Source: Polytrichum commune
Lineage: Eukaryota; Streptophyta; Polytrichopsida; Polytrichales; Polytrichaceae
Assembly (NCBI GenBank): GCA_950295325.1
Contig: OX485803.1
Coordinates: forward strand, 75,223,554-75,287,553
Reading direction: 5' to 3'
DNA: 64,000 nt
Of the stretch, positions 23,901-33,900 are shown one piece after another (positions within the stretch are counted from its first letter, which is position 1; every line of letters starts with the position of its first letter). The notes below the pieces were generated by a model. The model did no database searches and was not told the origin of the DNA. It saw only the letters and a program-made list of their open reading frames with translations. A program made the position numbers and the translations under genes.

Positions 23901-26265
23901 TGCAGTAATATCTCCATACAAGCTTCAAGTAAAACTGCTCCGCCAACGCTTCACTGAGGTTCTTGGCAAGGAAACGGCCCGACTCGTCGATATCAACACT
24001 GTTGATGGGTTTCAGGTATATTAGATCAATTTTTTTTATTCTTGTTCCTCTTTTTGTTATTCATCTGGTGACTTGTATAAGGCTGTGCACCCAACTGCAT
24101 TGATTTTCTTCTTTTCTATGGAAATACCTTGAGTGCTCATTTTACAGATACATTAAACTCCCATTCAATTCTCTAGGTCATGAGATTATCCTTTAACTTG
24201 TGGGACTTTCCGTTTGGAGTTGGTCCCTTATGATTTTCCATTGGTTGCATTGCATACAAAATTAAAAATTTCTTTCCACTTGTGGTGCATGCTTGGTGGT
24301 AGTGTTTGAATATGAATGAAGAGCAACCTATTTCATGAGGTTCATTGAGGGCCAAAGTCATTTTAGCACTATGCCAAAATGAGTTTGACCCTCACTGAAC
24401 TGATATAGAATGTTCTTTGTTGAAAACCTCCACACTACTACCTCCAAGCATGCACCAAACACTTACTGAACATGGAAGGTCTTGTATGTAAAACAACCAA
24501 CTCCCAACCAAAATTCATGTGGTTAACTGTGTTAAGTTGGCAAACATTTTGTAATTAATTGTGTTTCTGGTTGCTAGAGTATTTATTTCTGGAGAGTCTA
24601 GAAGCTACACTGATTAGTCCTATCAGTGTGGGTGGAAACCTAATGTGGGCCACTCTAATTTTCTAGTGAGGGTGGAAAGAACGTGCATCCATGTCCCCTA
24701 AGTCTTCCTTGAGACTTCCGACTAACACCTTACATAGAATAAAATAGTCACTCACATCATTTTTCCTAGAAAAACAATTCATGTTGCCCACACTAATTTC
24801 AAACTAGAGATTGGGCGTGGGTTGAAAATGAATGTGGGTTTTAGAGAATTATTGTGGCCTACACAAAGTGTGCTCATTTGTCCATCCAGGTTGAGTCAGT
24901 TTGCTGCAACTGACTGAGTACTTTGTTATGCTACACCTAGACTGGTTTCTCCTATAACTTGACACAATTCAAATGATTGTTTGCAGGGAAGAGAGAAGGA
25001 TGTTGCCATTTTTTCGTGTGTGCGAGCCACAGAGGGGAAAGGCATTGGGTTTGTGTCAGACTTCAGACGTATGAATGTGGGCTTAACCCGTGCCAGGGCA
25101 TCCATGCTTGTAAGTTGTTGCGAACGTTGCTTACTATTAATTTGGTTAAAAGAAACTGCCGAAAGGGTGTTATTTCTAAAGTTACAGATGATTTTTAGAC
25201 ATATGTATCCTTAATGTATCTCTTAGGCAGCTTCCTATAGACTGAACTCACATTTTTATGTCTATCATAAGATTGTAATTGTGGATTTTGTCTCATTGTT
25301 TGTCATTTGCTTGCTTTGGCTTGCAGGTGGTAGGATGTGCAGATGCTCTGAAGATTGATAAACATTGGAAGAATCTTGTTACAAGTTCCAAAGAACGTTG
25401 TCGGTACTTCAAGGTATCTTTTTCTTGAATCCAGTTGTATGTTATATAATTTAGATTGGTTTAGGGTTTAGGGTTCAACTTCTTAACATCACATATCTTT
25501 GGATACTAGATAGGCAGTTTCTTGTTGCTGCCATTTATATTCATTAGACTTATCCTTTCAAGTCTCTCAGAAACTCATTGTTTGGTAGGGAGTTACACCC
25601 ACCCTTGACATTTTATAATGTTCAAGAAGTGTTACAAGTGGTATGGGAACCCCCAAATCTGGTGAATTGAGGCAGAGGTGTTTGACTTTGGCCAATAGGT
25701 AATTATGTAAAAATGAACTCATCAAACTTTGGAGAGCTTGATTTTAGATGTCTTCAAAATTTTGACATGAAATTCATCTTTATAGCCATCCTTTTGGCCA
25801 AAGTCAAATGCTTACCTTTCATTTCACCAAATTGGACGTTTTGGTACCACTTGGACATTCCCAAAACATTATAAATTGTCAAAAGTGGGGTGAAACTCCA
25901 CACAAAAACAAGAGTTTTTGAGAGACTTTACAGAAAACTCTGTTGCACTGAGATGAATTGCTCCATAGAAGAAAGGAGATTTTGTGTCATTATTCAATCT
26001 GGATGGCCTGGTTACACTGCAGGTCACTAAACCTTACCATACATTATTCAATGATCAAAGCCTAGCAGCCATTAAAAAGATGGCTGAAAAGTTTGAGGAA
26101 GAGGAGGCGCAACGAAAATTGGCAGAGCTTGAACCTCCAGTGGTGAAGGATTCGGGTGTTGAAGACTCAGATATGGATGATTTGCTGGATGAGGATGCTG
26201 ACGAAGAAGTTGAAGAGGTTGTTGAGAATCATGGGGATGTGGATGAGGATGTGGATGAAATATAG
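14991..26265 (+). CDS. MAA3: MAGATAMA3/SEN1-like superfamily 1 helicase, 19 exons
   Basis: Exons by eye: 14991-15113, 15236-15386, 15787-15923, 16574-16765, 16989-17195, 17690-17725, 18270-18355, 19396-19510, 20314-20419, 20628-20725, 21141-21254, 21744-21836, 21951-22004, 22331-22389, 22568-22652, 23650-24015, 24987-25109, 25327-25413, 26023-26265. All join in frame and give 824 residues, close to the roughly 820 recalled for Arabidopsis MAA3 (At4g15570). Motifs in order: Walker A GPPGTGKT (283-290), [10 protein letters not shown] (Ia region), IDEAAQA (480-486, motif II), GDPLQLPAT (motif III), QYRMHP (546-551, motif IV region), VDGFQGREKD (motif V) and [11 protein letters not shown] (701-711, motif VI). 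The C-terminal 40 residues are strongly acidic. The family resolves RNA-DNA hybrids and is linked to transcription termination; Arabidopsis maa3 affects female gametophyte development. Least certain is the exon 7 to 8 junction, where an extra small exon could have been missed. An upstream in-frame ATG at 14922 exists, but 14991 gives the more family-like start. Confidence 0.93.
15952..16410 (+). repeat. Direct tandem duplication (period 248 bp) in helicase intron 3
   Basis: The block beginning TTTTTGGTTAT and ACTTTGCAAGAT, and ending TTTGCAGCTTATTAT, occurs twice. ACTTTGCAAG is at 15970 and 16218, and TGCAGCTTAT is at 16131 and 16379, both offset by 248 bp. The copies have diverged moderately. 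The duplication lies wholly between the exons ending at 15923 and starting at 16574. Confidence 0.8.
19044..19295. mobile_element. MITE family R2, copy 1 (helicase intron 7)
   Basis: The left end reads TA then CACTAAATAGTCCTATC. The right part carries CCACACTAATAGGACT in inverted orientation, and GTGGGCCACATTAAT is repeated internally. Related copies are at 24610-24865 (reverse orientation) and about 26335-26588. The shared internal block includes TTTCTAGGAAAT and ATTTTATTTTATGCTACTT. It is non-autonomous and has no coding capacity. Confidence 0.75.
19630..19912. mobile_element. MITE family R3, copy 1 (helicase intron 8)
   Basis: The ends are GGAGTTGGT at the left and inverted CAACTCC at the right. 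The internal arms CTTGGAGGTAGTGT and ACACTACCTCCAAG are also inverted, so the whole element can fold back. A second copy is at 24216-24505, with the same landmarks GTCCCTTATGAT, TTTCCACTTGTGGTGC and GATATAGAATGTTCTTTGTT. Confidence 0.8.
20930..21060 (+). repeat. R1 fragment in helicase intron 10
   Basis: A short piece of the dispersed R1 repeat, sharing CAAAGTGAAGATT, CCCAATTATGTT, TATTTTGAGCATG and GTTCAATCTC with the copies at 120-490 and 29820-30110. It lies in the intron between the exons ending at 20725 and starting at 21141. Confidence 0.55.
21381..21585. mobile_element. Small MITE in helicase intron 11
   Basis: The left end GTTTGCACTAGGGTCTGGGT pairs with ACCCAGACCCTAATGCAAAC near the right end. 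The inverted repeats are about 30 bp, in an element of about 205 bp. It lies between the exons ending at 21254 and starting at 21744. No target duplication could be fixed. Confidence 0.65.
22815..23577. mobile_element. Foldback element of about 760 bp in helicase intron 15
   Basis: The two halves are reverse complements almost end to end. CCCCCAACAAGTATTGA pairs with CAATACTTGTTGGGGG, CATATGACATCTT pairs with AAGATGTCATATG around the centre, and AATGCCCCTAA pairs with TTAGGGGCATTT. The outer ends are AACCCTTAA and TTAAGGGTT. The centre is near 23190. Such a hairpin inside a transcribed intron could be a source of small RNAs. Confidence 0.85.
24216..24505. mobile_element. MITE family R3, copy 2 (helicase intron 16)
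   Basis: This is the same element as at 19630-19912 and in the same orientation, from GGAGTTGGTCCCTTATGAT to CCAACTCC. It differs by scattered substitutions and small indels. Confidence 0.8.
24610..24865. mobile_element. MITE family R2, copy 2 (helicase intron 16, inverted)
   Basis: The left end is TACACTGATTAGTCCTATC. The internal sequence is the reverse complement of copy 1: ATAAAATAGTCACTCACA and CCTAGAAAAACAATT match the opposite strand of 19160-19225. It lies about 105 bp from R3 copy 2 in the same intron. Confidence 0.65.
25560..25928. mobile_element. Foldback MITE in helicase intron 18
   Basis: The left end AAGTCTCTCAGAAACTC, GGAGTT, CACCC and TTGACATTTTATAATGTT pairs with the right end AACATTATAAATTGTCAA through GAGTTTTTGAGAGACTT. 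The inverted repeats run about 60-65 bp, followed by weaker pairing inside (TGACTTTGGCCAA with TTGGCCAAAGTCAA). The element ends about 95 bp before the last coding exon at 26023. Confidence 0.8.
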
Positions 26266-26334
26266 TGCTGTGGTGGGCATCATGGGCGATATCACAGCTA
26301 TGTGTAGAGGTAATTTTCATAACCCTCTAGTTTT

Positions 26335-26588
26335 AAAATTAGTGTGGGCCACATTAATTGTTTTCTAGGAAATTGATGTGGTGAATATTTTATTTTATGC
26401 TACTTTTGATGTAAGGTGACTATTTTTACTCTATATAAGGTGTTGGTTGGGAGTCTCCAAGGAAAACTGAGGGATGACCCCAGATTTTGGCCCCACATTA
26501 TTACCACCCCAACTAGAACATTAGAGTAGCCCGTGTTAATTATTTTCACGATAATATTCTACCCACACGAATAGGACTATTTAGTGTA
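26335..26588. mobile_element. MITE family R2, copy 3 (3' flank of the helicase gene)
   Basis: It contains GTGTGGGCCACATTAATTG, TTTCTAGGAAAT and ATTTTATTTTATGCTACTT, as in copy 1. It ends GGACTATTTAGTG followed by TA, the inverse of the copy 1 start. The left boundary is uncertain. It lies just downstream of the stop codon at 26265, so it may be transcribed as 3' untranslated sequence. Confidence 0.65.
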
Positions 26589-29500
26589 CTTCCCATTACC
26601 TTTTCTCCTCAGTATGGATGATTTGAATTTTACATGGTTATAAAAAATGTCCAGATGAATATTTTCCACCTTCATGGTTATCATACGCTTTTCAAAAACC
26701 GTCTACTTGTTAAGAAAGGTGGCTTAGAAATTAGTATCTACACCACTACTGTAGTCATTCTTATTGGTAATTAGTTGTTCTAATTGGAACTTGTCCTTCA
26801 CTGTTGAGTTGCAAATTTCAACAAAACTTGGATTTGTGTAGTTACTGAAATGTCAAGTTCTATTAACCTTGTCACTAACAACAGTATGTTCGACAATTTT
26901 CAGGTGTTTGCTATGGTTTTGAGCCAGTTCAACTTGCAGGCTATCAGCTACTGTATCATGAGTGCTGAAATGGAAGAACGAAACCCCAGGTTGTGGTCAG
27001 TGGCATAGATTCATTTTACCTTACATTCAGGTCTGATCGTGCACGTCTCTGCCTAAATTCAATATCCACACCACCTGTTAAGTGGCTACAACCATTCACA
27101 TGGTGACACATGGAATTTTTTTGGTGGGGCAAAACATAGTTAATGTACACCTCATCTTACCCACATGTAGGGTCCTTGAGGTCTTGAGGTTTTGAGGTTG
27201 TAGCATCCATGGGACCTGCAGCATTCGGCAAACATCTCAAAAGCATGTACATTGGCCTGCATTCTTTCAAGACTGATAATATCTTGTAAGATGCCCGAAT
27301 CTGGAAAGTATAGTTACAATGACTCAACAAGAATTCATGGTCCAGCCTATTCAACAAATCACTTTCAAGAAAAAATAGAAATTTTTCTTCTTAAGCTTGG
27401 ATCATGTTGTGTTGTAACAGTTCCCATCGTTTGAGTGATATTCTCATGACTTAGGTTTGGTTGTTTGAATGTACACTACCCAGGATATAATCATGGGATT
27501 GTGGAGTCTACCCAGATTGTTGTGTATTTGTAACTTCTATAGGTACGTTGTCATTATCTGAAACAGATTGCCCACAGAAAGAGGGCATCAGTAGGTTTGG
27601 TAACATTTTTCTCATGATTTTCAGAGCTTGTGTGTGGGCTTTTGTGGTCACTCTACTTAAATAGATGCCTATTTAAAGGCGACGCTTACCCTAAGTTACA
27701 TACTAGCTGGAAGTTGCCCATATTAGGATGCACCTTAAGAAGATAAGTGAGTAATTTGTTTACTAATCTTAGTCAGACACCTACATTGGAGTGGTGCATA
27801 ATATTTCTTCAGCATCAACTGCTGGTCAGGATGGGGCCTCAGTGTTAGAATTTCATTATGTATTTGAAAAATATCCGCATCTCAAAGCCCCTCAGTTTCA
27901 ATTTGAATGGAGGTGGTGATTGGGATAAATACACTACATGGGACACAATTTGTTTTAGCATGGCTCCTCTTATTTCCTTCCCATGATAGTAAGTGAATAT
28001 TGGCATTTCGCTGGAGAATGTTGTGTGTAGTTAGATGTGGAGCTAAGAATGGACACCAAATGCTCAAAACTTGTTAATAGCTCTTCTCCTTTTAACAGTC
28101 AACATAGTTTGGGTGGCCCATGACATGAACATTTAAGAAATGAAAACAATTGTCCACTTCGATTCCATAAGATATTCATATGAACTTCAATAACTACAAG
28201 GAAAATGTCTACAGCAGGCTTGATTTGGATTCCCTAACCTTGTACTAGGTAGCTAGGTAGGTAGGCCTAATTCGATCATTTGCCTTAATTGGACACTTGT
28301 ATTTGAGTAGTAGGTAGTTTTATGTAGGTGGTGGATGGTTAAAACATGTGTAAATCTAAGAACGAGCATCGAAACAACATGTGTTTAGAAGAAATTGAAC
28401 CATGTGCTCAATATTTGTTAACCAATCTAGACTCAGCAAGCAACATAATAACACTCGAGGAAAACTTGTCCATTACAAGACATCATGTGTGACTTGCCCA
28501 TTGCAACTGATGGTGAGATTTCCAAAAACTGCATAAACAGATCGTTTTGATTTGGAATCATTTTATGCAACACTTTCTTGCCATTAATTGCAACGGACAA
28601 ACTCACAAAATACAATTGACATAAATGGATAATGTTTCTTCTAGTGCTACGACAGTGTGTCTCAACTAAGCGATTTATTGTCGCCTTGTCTACTTCCAAG
28701 GCTTACATCCTTCACAATTGCAGCAGATTTGAGCAATGGATGATTAGGAAGAGCGACCTGTCAGGAATACCAGCAGCATGCACAGGCATTGAAGGTATAT
28801 AAGTAGAAGTCGTAATTTGTAGCCATCATGCTTTGACATTTGTGAAGCATTGGTTTGTATGATTGCGGCACTTGAGTTTGAAAGGAGTTGATTTCTCACA
28901 TGGGTTGGGTGCTCGCTTTTCGTGCTTATGTCTTCTAGAGTTAGTAGCATGCATCGAGATGATCATGGCTACTACTTCCATTGGAGGTTTTTGTTTTTGT
29001 TTTTGTTTTTTTCCATTCTTTTCCTTTTTGGGGCCCACAAGTGAGTTAAGAGGTGAAATCATGTCTCCTTGTGCCCATAATGGTTGCCTACGGTAGAAGT
29101 TTGAGTCTTAGGGAAAAGATCTAGTCTAGAAGGATCGTTAGAGTTTAGTACACCCTAACCTCTGTAATGTCACTCCCTCCTTTATATCCTGAAACCCTAG
29201 GGAATGGATCTGCTTAGTTGAAATCTCGCTCCTTGTTGTCACATTTCCCTCCCATATATCATGGGTTTTGACATTATAATAATTCACCGTAGAATTCAAA
29301 CCACACACTTGCACGCATCACATTGTCATCATTGTCATTATTGCAATGTTGACTTTGTGTTATTCCATAGTGTTAGATGCTACACTAATTCTCCATTATC
29401 ATGCTTCCAAGTTAACACTACGGACCTCCTTGAAATCATGTGCACTTTGGTTGCCGTGGGCATGATATTAAGGAGGTTAGAGTGTACTAGACTTCAAGCT

Positions 29501-29819
29501 CTACACAAGATAATAGTTGTCCAAAGGTAGATGGCTTGTAAGATTTAAGTGGTCACTTTTCCCCGACGACACCGATTGTCCCAATGAGTGCGTGTTGCTA
29601 TTCGGAGTTACGCAGTGCAATAATGTCTTACTCATGAGTACATATTTTTACTATTGAAAGTTCAATAGGTTGGTTGGACGTCATAGAACACAAAGGACTA
29701 CGCTTGGTATAATATTACATTCTTAACAAACAAGTCATAGCATTGTGTAACTCCAAATAGTAACACACACTACTTGGGATAATCAATGTTGCTCACTTCT
29801 CACAGGACGATGAAACATG
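26589..29819. other. Gene-poor spacer downstream of the helicase gene
   Basis: The proximal part (to about 27 kb) is the likely 3' flank. Beyond that I see no recognisable protein, only chance frames. A reverse-orientation R1 fragment lies at about 28290-28445, and a T/G-rich run at about 28985-29015. Confidence 0.45.
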
Positions 29820-30110
29820 CAATTACTATGAGATGGTTAGCAAATCCAAATTGAGGTCGTAGCCATTTGCCTCATAAAGTTCAAAGGTCCATATGAATAT
29901 CTCATTTAATATCAAAATAGATTCCCCCAATTTTGTCAACTATTGAGCTTAGAACGGTTATCATATTTTGAGCATGCAATCCAATCTCCTTAAAGCATGT
30001 CTTTTTTGGATCTATTCTTGGAGCCACACCAGACCACGTACCGCTCGAATATAGGTGTTCGAATATGATCAAGTAACGTTACCGAATCAAGCACGTCTAC
30101 CTTATATTTG
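29820..30110 (+). repeat. Dispersed repeat R1, copy near 30 kb
   Basis: This copy matches 180-490 in order: GATGGTTAGCAAATCCAAAT, a CCCCCAATT block, GGTTATCATATTTTGAGCA, CAATCTC and TTGGAGCCACACCAGACCAC. It abuts the orphan reading frame to its right. Confidence 0.65.
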
Positions 30111-30206
30111 GGTCAATGAAAAAAAAAGTGTTTTTATTCAGAAAACATATATTTACTTACACAACATACATAATGTACAAACATGTTTCTTCGAGTTTCT
30201 TAATGT

Positions 30207-30758
30207 TCAAGATCTTGACCTCCCCATTTTGTTGAGGAGGTCTCCGGTGCTATTGAATTTACGAGATGACAACGCCACCTTCTTCATGGTCGACGGATTC
30301 ACGGCCGGCAACGTTTCCAATTTAGGGTTGAGTCTCATGAGCTCCTTCAAAAAACCCTTTGGGTCCAACTCCTTGGCTCTTCTCCACCACCACCCCTTCG
30401 ACTTCGCCCTCACAACAATGGCTCCCCCACACACGTCTTCTTGGTGCGTGAGCATCGCCGCGATGCCGTTCTTGCGCCTATGCTTGGGGTTCCTCTCGAC
30501 GTAGATGTTGTAGTCGGCCAAGGAGCTCTCCATCAAGTAATAGGTCTTGCCGCCAAAAGACAATGCGCACTTGTCCGCTTTATGATCTTTTGGGACTAAC
30601 TTACCAACGTGAGCTTCTACGTTGGTGTCGTTGTTTAAATCGATCAAATCCAAAATATGAAGCTCGTTGTCCTCGTTGGAGAGAGTCGGATGAATGTGGA
30701 TGGCCTCCTTGCGCATTTTGACCATTGATACCGCATGCGGAAACCCTAACTTCACCAT
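30207..30758 (-). CDS. Unrecognised 183-residue open frame, probably repeat-associated
   Basis: The minus-strand frame runs from MVKLGFPHAV to KMGRSRS. I do not recognise the family. The composition looks genuinely coding: mixed charged and hydrophobic blocks, a lysine- and arginine-rich middle, a WWWRRAKELDPKGFLKEL segment predicted to be amphipathic helix, and higher GC than its surroundings. There is no signal peptide or membrane segment. Its 3' tail and downstream sequence recur in decayed form at about 11290-11450, and an R1 repeat abuts it, so a transposon or multi-copy origin is likely. It may be one exon of a longer gene, because upstream sequence (30760-31020) has no matching frame. 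Confidence 0.45.
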   Translation of the reverse strand: MVKLGFPHAVSMVKMRKEAIHIHPTLSNEDNELHILDLIDLNNDTNVEAHVGKLVPKDHKADKCALSFGGKTYYLMESSLADYNIYVERNPKHRRKNGIAAMLTHQEDVCGGAIVVRAKSKGWWWRRAKELDPKGFLKELMRLNPKLETLPAVNPSTMKKVALSSRKFNSTGDLLNKMGRSRS

Positions 30759-30999
30759 TTCGACTTACGTGATTGTGGGACACAAGGAGCTTTTCCAACT
30801 CAATGTGACTTAATAACAACGGTGTGGATTGTTGTTATAACCTCCAACCGCCTCACCATCGTCCAAAAGAGAATGATGAAACTATTTATTTGCGAGGTTG
30901 TTCTTGTAAGAGTAGAGGAACAACTTTTATTTTGAATAAAGTAAAGTTTATGATAAAGTAAAAGGAAAGGAAAGGAAAAGGGAAATAATAAAAGTGAAA

Positions 31000-33900
31000 G
31001 TAGAGCTAAGATCAACACGAATCATGTTTCCTCACTGGTTCGTCTAACTGGTTGTGGAATTTGTGGATACTTTTGTGTGTGGGGATAATTTTGGGTATAA
31101 GCGGTCGAGGTCCTAGTGTTTCCAAGTCCAACCGGTCACATGTTGACATCTTTCGGTTTTTCTCTTTATTAATTTGAGGTATATTCCAAACATGATGGGT
31201 AAACGAGGCTAAAATGATGGGTGACTTTTGTGAAGTATTGAACTTCAACCAAACCCCGGTTCATATGTAACGTACACTAAATATAATGTTGAGTGTCACT
31301 TACTATTCGGAGTTACACATTCTTATACCTTTCTACTATTGATGTAATTCTTTACTAAATAAAGACGTTAATGTTCTATAGTGTTCAAACAACCAATTCG
31401 ACATTTGTTGGTAAAAACAAATGAGATGTATAGTTCACAAATTATAGTGTTGTGTAATTCCAAAGAGTAAGTGACAATAAATAGCATATTTAGTGTAGTA
31501 GTCGGTTCTCTCCGTCCATTGTGTTGGATATTAGAAGGGAGTCCAAGTTCTTCTTCTTTTTTTATCCAATTTTGGAGAAAGTTGAAATGGCGCAATCATT
31601 TGGAGTGATGAAGACATTAAACATGAGTGATGAAGAGAGAAATTCCAATGACCTCCTCCATGGTATTAAAGGAATTTCCTTAATAAAAAAAAATCTTGAA
31701 TAGAGAAAGAGGGGGAATGAAAACCAAGTTACATTCGTTTAATTTTGAATAGAGGAGGGGTGGAAACCAAGTAAAATTGTTAGTATTTGGTCAAAGCACA
31801 TGGTAAAGGTGTGTGGGACCTTGTAGTTCTTCAAACCGCCACGTGTCACCAAACTAACAAAAACAGTAGCTTATTTGCACGTGTAGTGTGACTGCAAGTT
31901 TCAAAACATTTGGTCTCATCTCTCCAGTCCAAGACAAGTTTTTATGAAAACCTCTAGTTTTGGATGTGTGTGGCCTCCACTTCATGCCTTCAAGGTTTAA
32001 CTTGGCGTAAAAGTGAACTTGTACCATCTCCGGCCTCTCAACCGATCACATAATTATTATATCATGGGTTAAGGGCCATCACACTAGACTAGTGCAAAGC
32101 GTCCCTTACATTTCTACACAATGTTAGCCCAATTTTCCATGGAGTGCTGCCAATCTATGATCATGAAGATTAGAGTAGACACACCCATTTTCGATAAACC
32201 CCCCCCCCCCCCAATCATAATACATAGAGTCCCTTAAAGCCATGAAGTTCCACACATGTAGCCATCATTTTCTAACATGCTGGAAAAAGCCATGAAGAAT
32301 GACACATGTAGCTGCCACATTCGGCATGATGGAAAAAGTAAGTTAAGAGGGCATGGATTTGGGTTCCTTGAAAAGGGCACTAATTGTACTCAAGTTTTCG
32401 TCTCCTAGTTATTGGAAATAGGTCAACCTCGCTACGGGTGCACTATGCTAAACATGTACAAGTATACGTGAGTGCACAAAAGGGGTATTAATATGGGTTG
32501 GGAGAGAATCTTGCCTTTGAAAATTTACAATAATTTGAAGACTTGGAAATAAATTGTAATTTTTTTGTTAAGAGCTGTGATATCAATTTCCAAACATGTG
32601 AAAAATCATTCCAGTATCACACATATACTTATACAAAATTGCTTAAGTCATCGGAAATAGGTCTATCTACTCTATACGAAGGGCACCCCCCTTTTGTGGG
32701 AGGATGATTATGAGAGCCAAAGAATTGGGTCCTCATCACCAAATCTGCCATGAATGACCAAAGTATGATGGCACTCAACTATATTTTAAGTGAATTTAAA
32801 CTTATGCAAGAATTTTGGATATAATGAAATCTATATGTGCACTTTTATCAACAAACCCTATGATAGAACCAACAACAACTCATCCTAGATGCGAACTACA
32901 TCCCTTGTTGTAGTAAATGTTAGTTGCATGCACACTATGTAATTTGTAAAAACTACACACTTGCATGGAATATTTGATCATATTTCTTCTCGAAGTATGT
33001 TTAAATGGATTTTTCGTAATATTCTTTTAATTTTTTTTTTCAAAGAATTTTTTTTACAATGTGCATGTGTGTCAATTGTGAAAAAAAATACTCTCAGATG
33101 CATTATCAAATTTAGACAAGTTTTTGGCCCATATTTATTTGAATCCTAGATACTCTCACAACCAATCGCTCATCAAGTGGAGAGCACTTCTAACAACTCT
33201 CATGACATGTTGTTTTAAAACCATGTAAATCATGAAATTTCATCCACAAGTTTGGTTTTTCCTACCACTAGATTGGTCATCTCCTATAGCTTTTATGTAC
33301 GTGGATATGCTGTGGAAAGCATTTCAACAACTTTTGGATGTGTTGTTTTTCCCCTTTAATCCATGCATTGAAGTTTTCATATATATGTCCAATAATAGAT
33401 TGATTAATATATCCCATAAATGACTCGAATTTGTGGAAGTGTTCTGGAGATTTAACATTTCCCACATCTTCCATGTAATGTTTCTATTCACGCATAGAAC
33501 ATTTCATTCGTAACCTCTAGTTTATGTCCATGAATAAAGTGGTTACGTCCCAAGAATGACATGAATGTGTGGATGTCTCATTACTGCTGCAACTCGTCAT
33601 CCACCATCTTTCTGTTGGTTATGTAGCCTTCGCGTTGATTTGAAAAGAAGAGTTTGGGCTATGAGTGTAAGGTTTGTAGGTGTTATTTGATTAGTATACG
33701 GCCAATTAAGAAATCAATAAATATGCACTTTGACAAACATAACTAACTCAGGGGAGATTTGATTTTCAAACCAACTTTTGATGATGCTTCATCATACATT
33801 TGCTAATGCAACTCAAGTTTCATTGTGTAAATCTAATCAGCAAAAGTTGAAGAACATGAAAAAGCGACTTGAAAAACACCCACATTCCTTAACTTGCGTC

